NCBI GenBank assembly: GCA_963979005.1
Contig: CAXBVF010000057.1
Location: 1 to 7,321, forward strand
Direction: 5' to 3'
DNA from: UBA6164 sp963979005
GTDB taxonomy: Bacteria > Patescibacteriota > Gracilibacteria > BD1-5 > UBA6164
Length of the DNA stretch: 7,321 nucleotides
Part shown: one piece after another, positions 1 through 6,144 of the stretch
Layout of the letters: each line of letters opens with the position of its first letter
Numbering within the stretch: position 1 is the stretch's first letter
The notes under the pieces: model-generated
Database searches by the model: none
Told to the model about the DNA's origin: nothing
Seen by the model: the letters and a program-made list of their open reading frames with translations, nothing else
Position numbers and translations under genes: made by a program

Positions 1-3
1 TAA

Positions 4-264
4 TTATGCTTCAGTTTTATCTTGAGCAAAATCAACTTTGATAGTTCTACCATCTAATTCAGCACCATCCATAGCGTCTTTAGCAGCAATTGCTTCTTCA
101 ACACTAGTGAATTCTACAAAACCAAATCCTTTAGATTTCCCAGTTTCTCTGTCTTTTATAACTTTAGCGAAAGTAACTTCACCGTATTCTTTAAAAGCAT
201 CTTTAACTTCTTGCCAATCTAAATTCCAAGATAACCCACCAACGAATAATTTATTAGTTTCCAT
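4..264 (-). CDS. RRM-domain RNA-binding protein
   Basis: The 86-residue protein is a single RNA recognition motif and little else, like the small glycine-poor RNA-binding proteins of cyanobacteria and some other bacteria. RNP2 is LFVGGL at residues 6-11 and RNP1 is KGFGFVEF at 45-52, with the expected aromatic residues F47 and F49 for stacking on RNA bases. The family binds single-stranded RNA and is often linked to cold adaptation or RNA stability; the target here is unknown. The start ATG follows an A/T-rich stretch without a Shine-Dalgarno sequence. All eight glycines are GGN codons and none is TGA, unlike every other gene here, and both tryptophans are TGG. About 150 bp separate it from the pyrophosphatase gene upstream, and that gap holds two -10-like boxes, so it is probably transcribed on its own. 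Domain assignment is very secure; the biological role is inferred. Confidence 0.95.
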   Translation of the reverse strand: METNKLFVGGLSWNLDWQEVKDAFKEYGEVTFAKVIKDRETGKSKGFGFVEFTSVEEAIAAKDAMDGAELDGRTIKVDFAQDKTEA

Positions 265-308
265 AATAAAAATATAATTAAATAAAATTTTGAGAAAATA
301 GTTTATTT

Positions 309-391
309 TAATACTTAGTATTATAGACCTAACATTGGACCTCTAGCACAAATATGAAAATGAAATCAATTGTTTCTCGAGACGTATTATA
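309..391 (-). promoter_or_regulatory. Candidate promoter region and operator-like palindrome for the RRM gene
   Basis: Two exact TATAAT boxes lie in this gap on the minus strand, at 391-386 and 325-320. The first has a weak -35 candidate, TTTGCA, 16 bp upstream; the second lacks a clear -35. Transcription from the first would give a leader of about 115 nt, as is common for cold-shock RNA-binding proteins. An inverted repeat TAATACT-t-AGTATTA (309-323) overlaps the second -10 box and could be an operator. No gene is visible in 265-416. Which box is used cannot be decided from the sequence. Confidence 0.35.
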
Positions 392-416
392 ACTATTTTT
401 TACAAAATGCAAATTT

Positions 417-1346
417 TTATTTAAAATACTCAGTTAAATCAGGTACAATTTGCTTTTTTCTCGATAATCTTCTCTTCAGGTCTACTAAATTATTTTCTAC
501 TTTTGACTTAAATACATCTTCAATTATTCTTGAATCATCTCAATCAAGTACTATTGATGTATTTTTTTCTCAAATAATATCAACAACTGACAGTAATATA
601 AAAGATAAATGTTCCTTTTCTTTTATATTTTGCATAGCCTTTAGGATTTCATCTTTTCTATTTAATGCGTAACTTGGATTTGTAGTTTCAAGTGTACCTA
701 TTCCAGCTTTTGTCGAGTTAAATTGAAATTCTTTGTAATCATATTTAATCAATTCTTCAGCAGGCATATCTCATAAGTCAGATTTAGCATCAAACATAGG
801 CATAGCAAAAGCTTCCAAATCACTTATTCATGTTATTTCTTGTAAATTTTTAGCTATCTCAACATCCTCCTTAGTAGTTGTAGCTGATTTAAATAATAGA
901 CTATCTGATAATATTCCTGCAAGCATTATTTTTCATAATTCTTTTGTTATTTCAAACACTTGTTCTTTATACATTTTGTAAATAACAGAACAAGTAGAAC
1001 ATAATTTCTCCATTCTAATATTTACAGGATTTGATGTCGAAAAATCAATTTTATGATGATCAATTAAGTATTCTAGGTTTAATTCAGCTAGATTATCTAA
1101 TGTTTGGAACTCTTCATTATGGTCTACTAAAGCGACACTTGTTCATGCAGGGAAGCTGGTAGCTATTTCAGGTGTATTAATATTTAATAATTCTAAAATA
1201 TATTCAGTTTCTTTATTCAACTTTCATTGTACATAAGCTTTTGCAGAATAATTTCACTTTTTATTTAAATAATCTGCTAATAAAATCGCAGCTAGTGTAC
1301 AATCTGTATCTGGAATCTTGTGACCTATTACTTTTATATCTATCAT
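417..1346 (-). CDS. ppaC: Manganese-dependent inorganic pyrophosphatase (family II, DHH superfamily)
   Basis: The 309-residue protein hydrolyses pyrophosphate to phosphate, pulling biosynthetic reactions forward in the cytoplasm. Length and motifs match family II pyrophosphatases. The metal site shows GHKIPDTD (H9, D13, D15), VDHNE (D75), DHH (D96, H97, H98) and LSDSLLFKS (D148); the C-terminal domain has the substrate-binding SRKKQIVP stretch (295-302). Eight in-frame TGA codons (for example residues 41, 138, 192 and 259) break it under the standard code; several fall where relatives carry glycine, such as the position before KLNKETE and in DLGD. No CBS domains are inserted. The start places H9, D13 and D15 at the family's usual numbers. 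The gene lies 64 bp downstream of the ABC-F gene with no terminator between, so the two may be co-transcribed. Identification is secure; the symbol follows the usual family name. Confidence 0.95.
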
Positions 1347-1410
1347 TATTTTGTGTATTTTATTTTTTAATGGTTTCTAAAGTTTATTTTTAATCTAACA
1401 AATTTCAAGT

Positions 1411-3192
1411 TTATTTTTTATGTTTAACTCTAGATTTTCTATCTTTAGCTTTTCAGAATTTATCTTTTAGTTTTTTAAATTGTCTTTCTCATAATTTTTC
1501 TTCTAAAACTAAATTTAATTCAGCTTCTTCATCGAATATATTAATATCCATTTCTATATTATTCTCTAGTTTAAATTTGTAATCTTTGTAATTTCAATAA
1601 CTAATACTTAATTCTCAGTCATTTATAAACCATATATTAGTTGCTAACTTATTAACAAAATATCTATCATGAGATATGAATAATATAGATCATTTGAAAT
1701 TTCTCAATTCTTCCTCTAAAGATTCTCTAGTATCGTAGTCTAGATGATTAGTTGGTTCATCTAATATAAGCAGATTACATTCTTTTTGTCATAATATTGA
1801 GAATAAGAGTTTTGATATTTGTCATCACGATAATTCAGAAACTTTTTTACTTATAATATTCTTATCAAATAAATAGTTACTGAGTATCGAAATTAACTGT
1901 TGATCAGAAAAATTAAATCAATGTTTTTCAAAATTTTCTCTAACTGTCTTATTTTTTTCTAGTTCTTCATGCATTTGAGAGTAGTATCATATTTTAACAG
2001 CTTTTCATTTACTGTATAATCAATCCAAAACATCGAGTTCTCTCATAATTGTCTTTAAAAATGTTGATTTTCAAACACCATTTTCCCCAACTATTCATAT
2101 TATCTGTCTTTTATATAAATGTTGTTCTGATATATAGAAGAGAGGTTCTTTTCTTCATATAAAACAATCTTTGAAATACAATACTTTATCAGGTAAATCT
2201 CATGAAAAATTAAATTTGAATCGTGGTTTTTTCGGTATGTATGGTAATTCTAGTTTCTCCAATTTTCCTAAACTTTTTTCCCTTGATTTAGCCCATCATG
2301 ATCTTGATCATGCTCTAAATCTATTAACTAACTTCTCTTGTTTATCTATATACTCTTCCTGTCTTTTATAATTATCTATTTTCTTTTTTTCTATTAAACC
2401 TCTTTCTTTTAAATAACTAGAGTAATTTGTATGGTAATACGTAATTCATCTTTTAGGCTGTACTTCAAATGTTTTAGTGCAAGTTTTATCTAAAAATTCT
2501 CTATCATGAGATATGATAACATATCATCACTTCCATTTATTTTGTAAGAATGATTCTAGCCACTCAAGAGAACTCATATCTATGAAGTTTGTAGGTTCAT
2601 CTAAGAATAAAATATCAGGAGATTCGAGTAATACTTTTGCTAATGCTATCTTAGTTCTTTGTCATCAACTTACTTCGGATAATTTCTTATCTAATAAATC
2701 AAGTATTCATATTCAACTAGCTACTTGGTGTATCTTATTATTATAGTCATGTCATCATATATTATTGAATTGATCTAAAATATTGGTATATTCTTCAATT
2801 AATATGATATCTTGAGGGTCTTTATTCATTTTTGTTTCAGATTGATGCAATTTACCCTCCATTTTTATTATATCCTTGAATCAATTTTTCAATTCTTCTT
2901 TTACTAAGACTTCTTCATGATCTGTATATATTTGATGTAAATATCATAAGGATAAATTTCATACATTATCTATAAATCAATCATAATTTGTTATTTCTCA
3001 TGTTAAAACCTTTAGTAGGGTGGTTTTTCATGCTCAATTTGATCATACAATAGATATTCTATCCGATTTATTTAAAGTTAAATCAATGTCTTTTAATATT
3101 AATTCTCAATTAAACTCTAATGAATTTATTTTAATTTTTAGATGTTTCAAAATTATTTTTTTATTTAATATTTTTTCTTTTATTTTATTCAT
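1411..3192 (-). CDS. ABC-F family ATPase (ribosome-associated, two ATP-binding domains)
   Basis: The 593-residue protein has two ATP-binding cassettes, no membrane segments, and a charged linker. Domain 1 has Walker A GSNGAGKTT (50-58), signature VSGGQ (174-178), Walker B with LDEPTNFID (197-205) and switch histidine H229. Domain 2 has Walker A GENGVGKST (369-377), LSGGQ (454-458), LDEPTNHLD (477-485) and H508. The linker (about 235-330) carries the RFR...AKSREKSL pattern of the arm that reaches toward P-site tRNA in ABC-F factors. These proteins bind the ribosomal E site and relieve stalling or antibiotic block; the subfamily cannot be fixed by eye. Thirty-six of 41 glycines are TGA, including all three in Walker A 1 and both in each signature. 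Codon 324 is CGA, the only CGA or CGG codon noticed in the window. The basic C-terminus (570-593) resembles ribosome-binding tails. No upstream in-frame ATG was found. Confidence 0.95.
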
Positions 3193-3215
3193 AAATAGAA
3201 AAAATAAAAGAAAAA

Positions 3216-3245
3216 ATATTAGAATATGTTTTCCTTTATTGGCAA
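3216..3245 (-). promoter_or_regulatory. Candidate promoter of the ABC-F gene
   Basis: On the minus strand TTGCCA (3245-3240, 5 of 6 to consensus) is followed 18 bp later by TAATAT (3221-3216), about 24 bp before the ATG. The -10 match is only moderate. It lies in the 130-bp divergent gap shared with the coiled-coil gene promoter. Confidence 0.35.
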
Positions 3246-3265
3246 GTTGTAATTAGTTATTTATT

Positions 3266-3293
3266 TTGATTTTTCAGCATTATATTTTATACT
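3266..3293 (+). promoter_or_regulatory. Candidate promoter of the secreted coiled-coil gene
   Basis: TTGATT (3266-3271) and TATACT (3288-3293) are separated by 16 bp, giving an expected start near 3300 and a leader of about 23 nt. The -10 matches consensus at 5 of 6 bases and the -35 at 4 of 6. There is no Shine-Dalgarno sequence before the ATG at 3323. Confidence 0.45.
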
Positions 3294-3322
3294 TATTAAA
3301 CTTATATTTTAATTTTTTGTTT

Positions 3323-4336
3323 ATGAGAAAAATAGTAGTACTTTCAATGTTGTTATCTTTAATTGTGTCTTTTACTCATGCTGAATGAGATGATGATGCT
3401 ACGGTAACAGCGGTAGGGATCAATAATGTACAACCTTTAGAAGTGAAACCAATAAGGACTACTTTTAATGCTGCATGAATGAGAGAAATGAGAGAACCAT
3501 TGACTAAAGAAATGCTCGATGAAAGAGCTGAAAAATTGAGAGAAGATTCTAAGGAAAGGATGGAAAAAATTAAAGAGGACGCTAAAACTAAGAGGGATAA
3601 TATAAAAGCAATGTCTAAAGAAAAAATCGAAGATTTTAGAAACAATCTTAAAGAAGTAAGAAAAAATAAAAATGAACTTATTAAAAACAATAAAGAACAA
3701 GCTAAAGAAAATTTAAAGGTATTCAGAGATGAAAATAAATGAGAATTTAGAGAAATTCTTTGAGAGCTTGATCAAGAAACCAAAGATTCTTTAAGAGACT
3801 TAGAAGAACAATTCAAGAATGAGTCACAAATTATTAGAGATTCTATAAAAGAAAACTTCACTGATGATGAATTAAGGAAAGAATTATTAGAAGAATTACA
3901 AAACCTTAGAAAAGCATTTTATGAAGATGCTCAAGAGAAACTATGAGATAATGATGATGCATTATGATTATTAGCTGAAAGAAAAGATGTATTTTTAGAA
4001 AATGAGGAATTAAGAAGAGAAAACGCTAAAGCTAGAGTTGAATATAGATGAGAAATCTCTGATCTTGTATCTGAACAAAAAACTAAATTACTAGATAGAA
4101 TCAAATTTTGACTAGATAACGCTGATAATGCTAAATTAGAGCGTTTACTCGCTAAATTAGATGAAATATCTGAGAGATTTGAAAAAGCAAATATTTCAGA
4201 TGATAAAAAACAAGAAATTCAAGCTAAAATTATAGCTTTAAAAGAAATAATTGAAGAAAAATTAGACGCTAACCTTTCTTCTGATACTGAATTAGATCTT
4301 GAATCATTATTAGATTTTGAATGAATTGAAGAATAA
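3323..4336 (+). CDS. Secreted or periplasmic long coiled-coil protein of unknown function
   Basis: The 337-residue protein starts with a clear type I signal peptide: basic MRK, a hydrophobic core (about residues 4-17) and a THA cleavage site before E21. A short spacer follows (about 21-55), then a highly charged, almost uninterrupted helical region (about 56-315) rich in K, E, D and R with heptad-like spacing, so an extended coiled coil is likely. The C-terminal end is acidic (about 318-337, ending DFEGIEE). No transmembrane anchor, LPXTG motif, lipobox cysteine or enzyme motif is visible, and there are no cysteines. I do not recognise the family. Nine glycines are TGA and one is GGG; standard-code translation yields only fragments. 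It has its own promoter, diverges from the ABC-F gene and ends in a terminator shared with the NadD-like gene. A surface-fibre or envelope-spacer role is inference from composition only. Homology to known proteins by composition alone would be misleading. Confidence 0.9.
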
Positions 4337-4379
4337 TACATAAAAAAAGACCTTATTAATAAGGTCTTTTTTTATGTAT
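4336..4379. terminator. Bidirectional terminator, perfect 44-bp palindrome
   Basis: The core AGACCTTATTAATAAGGTCT is self-complementary and is flanked by A7 on the left and T7 on the right. Pairing extends without mismatch from 4336 to 4379. It gives a GC-containing stem followed by a U-tract in both directions. The stop codon of the plus-strand gene (4334-4336) and that of the minus-strand gene (4374-4372) sit at its two edges. Confidence 0.93.
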
Positions 4380-4959
4380 AGAGTTTGTTTTTATGAATGT
4401 AGTTTAGAATATTTCTTTCTAAAATTTGATTTAAATTTATTCATTCTTTAATCCTTATTCTAGCCGTAGTACTTGAAATATCAGACAAGTAATTAGTTTC
4501 AATTAATATGTAGTTTTTTAGCTCTGAATTGTTGAAACTGTATCATTTTCTAGGAATAAATATTTTTTTAAGTTTTTTTTGTATATACATATTAGGGTTT
4601 CAATCCCAATCACTTATTCACTCTACTATATCTGTTCAAAATATATGAAAAGGTTGAGTTCATATTTTTTTTATAAAATACTTATCTACTTCGTAAGTTG
4701 TAGTATTAGATTTATTGGCTCAGTTTAAAAAATATTTATCAAGCTCAATATTTAATCATTTATTTTTTAAGTCATCTATAAATAAATCTATTAGATTCCC
4801 TCTATGTAGATTACTTATATTATAGTTCTTATCTCATCTCTCTCAGTCAGGTGTTATTATTATTTTTTTTATATCACTATTCTTAAAGATTTGCTCTATT
4901 ACATGTAAATGTCAAAGAGTCGGAGGATTAAATGCTCATCAATATATTGCTATTTTCAT
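4372..4959 (-). CDS. nadD: NadD-like nicotinate-nucleotide adenylyltransferase
   Basis: The 195-residue protein fits the HIGH-superfamily nucleotidyltransferases, and within them the nicotinate/nicotinamide mononucleotide adenylyltransferases that join NaMN or NMN with ATP to form deamido-NAD or NAD. The ATP-binding loop is GGAFNPPTLGHLH (7-19) with the T-x-G-H motif at 14-17, and the second conserved site is ISSTTAR (161-167). FGTD (108-111) followed by W118 matches the central HxxGxD...W region of the family. Thirteen of 14 glycines are TGA, including both in the initial GG and the one in the TLGH motif. The start is the first ATG, preceded by a TATAAT box and no Shine-Dalgarno sequence. 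The stop lies inside the shared terminator palindrome. Related enzymes (phosphopantetheine adenylyltransferase, FAD synthetase) share the fold, so substrate is probable rather than proven. Confidence 0.85.
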
Positions 4960-4981
4960 AATATTTTTTTTAGTTACATAT

Positions 4982-5008
4982 ATTATATTGTATTAAATAT
5001 AAAATCAA
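4982..5008 (-). promoter_or_regulatory. Candidate promoter of the NadD-like gene
   Basis: TTGATT (5008-5003) and an exact TATAAT (4987-4982) are 15 bp apart on the minus strand, placing the start near 4975 and leaving a leader of about 15 nt. It lies downstream of the structured RNA's terminator, so the gene need not depend on read-through. The same hexamers with the same spacing precede the tRNA. Confidence 0.5.
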
Positions 5009-5037
5009 TAAAAAAGTGTCTCTGGGGAGGGAGACAC
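5009..5037 (-). terminator. Intrinsic terminator of the small RNA
   Basis: On the minus strand GTGTCTC (5037-5031) and GAGACAC (5022-5016) form a 7-bp perfect stem around an 8-nt loop CCTCCCCA, followed directly by six T (5015-5010). The unbroken C-run in the loop is unusual and could pair with G-rich partners. Confidence 0.85.
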
Positions 5038-5172
5038 AATACCAGAATAGACGGATGATCCTTCTGGCAAGAGTGAGAGCAAACTAGCTCTCGTACAGGA
5101 GTACTCATTTACAAAAATGAGCAAAAGAAATCTTTTCATATATATGATAAAACATATTTACATATAATGATT
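5009..5172 (-). ncRNA. Putative structured small RNA, about 160 nt, family unknown
   Basis: A consensus promoter (5206-5179) and an intrinsic terminator (5037-5009) bound a stretch without a reading frame. After about 50 A/U-rich nucleotides, successive hairpins form on the minus strand: CTCATTT/AAATGAG with loop TTGT (5121-5104); GAGAGC/GCTCTC with loop TAGTTT (5092-5075), extendable by GAGT/ACTC (5106-5103 with 5074-5071); CCAGAA/TTCTGG (5067-5042) enclosing GGA/TCC; and the terminator stem with a C-rich loop CCTCCCCA. The region is richer in GC than its surroundings, as expected of structured RNA in an AT-rich genome. It matches no RNA I recognise: no 6S, SRP, tmRNA or RNase P signatures. 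It could instead be a leader of the NadD-like gene 50 bp downstream, but that gene has its own promoter. Ends are estimated. Confidence 0.7.
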
Positions 5173-5178
5173 AATCTC

Positions 5179-5206
5179 ATAATATGTTTTTATTATTAAA
5201 TGTCAA
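5179..5206 (-). promoter_or_regulatory. Strong promoter driving the small RNA
   Basis: An exact TTGACA (5206-5201) is followed 16 bp later by TATTAT (5184-5179) on the minus strand, one of the two best sigma-70-type matches in the window. It lies 22 bp downstream of the tRNA 3' end, so the RNA is not simply a tRNA trailer. Expected start is about 5172. Confidence 0.75.
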
Positions 5207-5227
5207 GTTTTTATTTTTTTATTCTTA

Positions 5228-5304
5228 TGGCAAGGACCCCAGGAATTGCACCTAGGCCTCTCGGGGTCGGAATCCGAGCACTCTTCGAATTAAGCTAGGT
5301 CCTT
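5228..5304 (-). tRNA. Unusual tRNA with anticodon CCG (nominally Arg; possibly Trp)
   Basis: The 77-nt minus-strand cloverleaf has a perfect 7-bp acceptor stem (AAGGACC/GGTCCTT), discriminator G73 and an encoded CCA. The D arm is GCTT/GAGT around AATTCGAA, and the T arm is CTAGG/CCTGG around TGCAATT. G-U pairs in the D and T arms fit only this strand. The anticodon arm is CTCGG/CCGAG around a 9-nt space ATTCCGACC; with an A-C mismatch closing it, the 7-nt loop is TTCCGAC and the anticodon CCG (5270-5268), which reads CGG. Oddities: the usual G18 is C and the usual T55 is G, a possible compensating pair, and the anticodon arm is 2 nt too long. A1-U72 with G73 and the D loop AATTCGAA resemble bacterial tRNA-Trp (AATTGGTA in E. 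coli). It is not the TGA-decoding tRNA-Gly, which would need TCA. Confidence 0.8.
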
Positions 5305-5316
5305 ATATTGTTCTTC

Positions 5317-5343
5317 ATTATAGTAATATCTAGGAAAAATCAA
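5317..5343 (-). promoter_or_regulatory. Candidate promoter of the tRNA
   Basis: TTGATT (5343-5338) and an exact TATAAT (5322-5317) are 15 bp apart on the minus strand; the start would fall near 5310, about 6 nt before the mature 5' end. It lies in the gap after ruvC, so the tRNA can be transcribed independently of that gene. Confidence 0.5.
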
Positions 5344-5360
5344 TGATATATTAAAGTATT

Positions 5361-5843
5361 TTAATTTATACTATTCTTTGAATTTAAGGCCCCCATGTAT
5401 GCTAATCATATAGCGTCAGCAGCATCATCAGGTTTTGGTATTGAATCAAGCCTAAATATCATTTTTATTGCGTTCTGTAGTTGTAATTTTTTAGCTTGAC
5501 CATTTCATGTTATTGCTTTTTTTACTTGCAAAGGAGTATATTCTTGTATTATTTTACCTTGCTTAATAGATTCGTATAATATTACTCATCTCGCTTGAGC
5601 TACATCTATTCACGTCTTTAAATTTGTTTGAAAAAATAACTTTTCAATCGATATTATCTCCGGTTGATATTTTTCTATTATTTGACTTATGTCTGTTCAA
5701 ATTTCTAAAATCTTCTGAGGAAGAGCTATTTTTGGAGTTGTCGAGAATACTCAATAATCAATAATAGTAAAAGTACCTTTATTCTTATTAATTAGGGCAA
5801 AACCAGTGGTTGTAGTTCATGGATCAATTCAAAGTATTATCAT
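5361..5843 (-). CDS. ruvC: Crossover junction endodeoxyribonuclease RuvC
   Basis: The 160-residue protein has the full RuvC length and motif order. RuvC cuts Holliday junctions symmetrically as a dimer during recombination and repair, working with the RuvAB branch-migration motor (not in this window). The acidic catalytic residues are visible: D7 in IDPGT (6-10), E67 in IEKLFF (66-71), and D140 and D143 in KPDDAADA (137-144). Other family stretches are QARGVIL (83-89) and YTPLQVKKAITG (102-113). Eight of 13 glycines are TGA, including G9 of the catalytic IDPGT, G86 of QARG and G113 of AITG, where relatives have glycine. The start is the only ATG that yields D7 at its usual position. TATAAT boxes lie within 15 bp upstream with no Shine-Dalgarno sequence, so the message may be nearly leaderless. 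Identification is secure. Confidence 0.97.
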
Positions 5844-5879
5844 TATTATAAATTATATTATTTAAAAGTAAATAGATAT

Positions 5880-5908
5880 TTGACAATATTATATTTATAT
5901 GGGATAAT
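5880..5908 (+). promoter_or_regulatory. Strong promoter of the 49-codon gene
   Basis: An exact TTGACA (5880-5885), a 17-bp spacer and GATAAT (5903-5908, 5 of 6) make one of the best promoter matches in the window. The expected start near 5915 gives a leader of about 80 nt before the ATG at 5995, the longest among the plus-strand genes here. Confidence 0.75.
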
Positions 5909-5934
5909 ATATATGTATACTTAAATTATTTCTA

Positions 5935-5960
5935 TGGAGTTTTAACTTTTTTAGACTCCA
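5935..5960 (+). promoter_or_regulatory. Leader hairpin before the 49-codon gene
   Basis: TGGAGTTT (5935-5942) pairs with AGACTCCA (5953-5960) through 8 bp with one G-T pair, around a 10-nt loop TAACTTTTTT. It lies in the predicted 5' leader, 34 bp before the start codon. It is not followed by a U-tract, so it is not an intrinsic terminator. A role in stability or translational control is inference. Confidence 0.5.
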
Positions 5961-5994
5961 AATAACAAATATTATACTTATAATATAAAAAAAT

Positions 5995-6144
5995 ATGAAA
6001 AAAAGTAAAATTATAATTGATGCATTTGTGCTCAACATGATATCAGGCTCAAATGAATTAACAAATAAAGAAAAACTAAATTTTTTAAAATATATCTGAT
6101 ATATGACTAATTCAGAAAAAAGGGAATTAGTCCAGATAATTTAA
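5995..6144 (+). CDS. Small 49-residue hypothetical protein with an internal repeat
   Basis: I do not recognise this protein. Reading TGA at codon 35 as glycine gives 49 residues from ATG to TAA; the standard code would stop after 34. Support for a real gene: a strong promoter, a leader, a stop placed exactly at the edge of a terminator palindrome, and a protein-like helical pattern. Residues 22-34 (LTNKEKLNFLKYI) and 37-49 (MTNSEKRELVQII) look like two copies of one 13-residue unit, sharing T-N-x-E-K and the final I, each a probable amphipathic helix with an N-cap TN. There is no signal peptide, transmembrane segment or cysteine. It might be a small regulator or an accessory of a neighbouring complex, but nothing in the sequence decides this. 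Alternatively the transcript (about 5915-6178) is a regulatory RNA and the frame is incidental. Confidence 0.65.

Noticed and set aside
38..277. Plus-strand open frame of 79 codons opposite the RRM gene
   Set aside because: It is antisense to a gene with textbook RNP1 and RNP2 motifs, and its translation has no recognisable features.
2171..3256. Three plus-strand frames of 66-78 codons within or over the ABC-F gene
   Set aside because: They lie opposite an intact two-domain ATPase with all motifs in place; they are shadows of its codon pattern.
3376..3700. Two hydrophobic minus-strand frames (104 and 87 codons) opposite the coiled-coil gene
   Set aside because: Antisense of a K/E-rich reading frame automatically gives F/L/S-rich, membrane-like translations. 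The plus-strand gene has a signal peptide, promoter and terminator.
417..4959. Genes appear as decayed pseudogenes full of stop codons
   Set aside because: Every internal stop is TGA; none is TAA or TAG, and the TGA positions match conserved glycines. The genes are intact under code 25.
5009..5172. The structured RNA as 6S RNA, SRP RNA, tmRNA, RNase P RNA or a tracrRNA
   Set aside because: No closing terminal stem with central bubble, no GGAA-type SRP loop motif, no tag frame, no conserved RNase P blocks, and no CRISPR repeats or cas genes in the window.
5268..5272. Reading the anticodon as TCC (glycine) instead of CCG
   Set aside because: Placing TCC at 34-36 forces C-C and T-C mismatches in the anticodon stem; CCG needs only one closing A-C mismatch.
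5228..5304. tRNA on the plus strand, with a T-loop-like TTCGAAT and a CGG anticodon
   Set aside because: On the plus strand the D and T stems contain A-C mismatches that are G-U pairs on the minus strand. CCA is encoded only on the minus strand, and the arm order and spacing fit only there.
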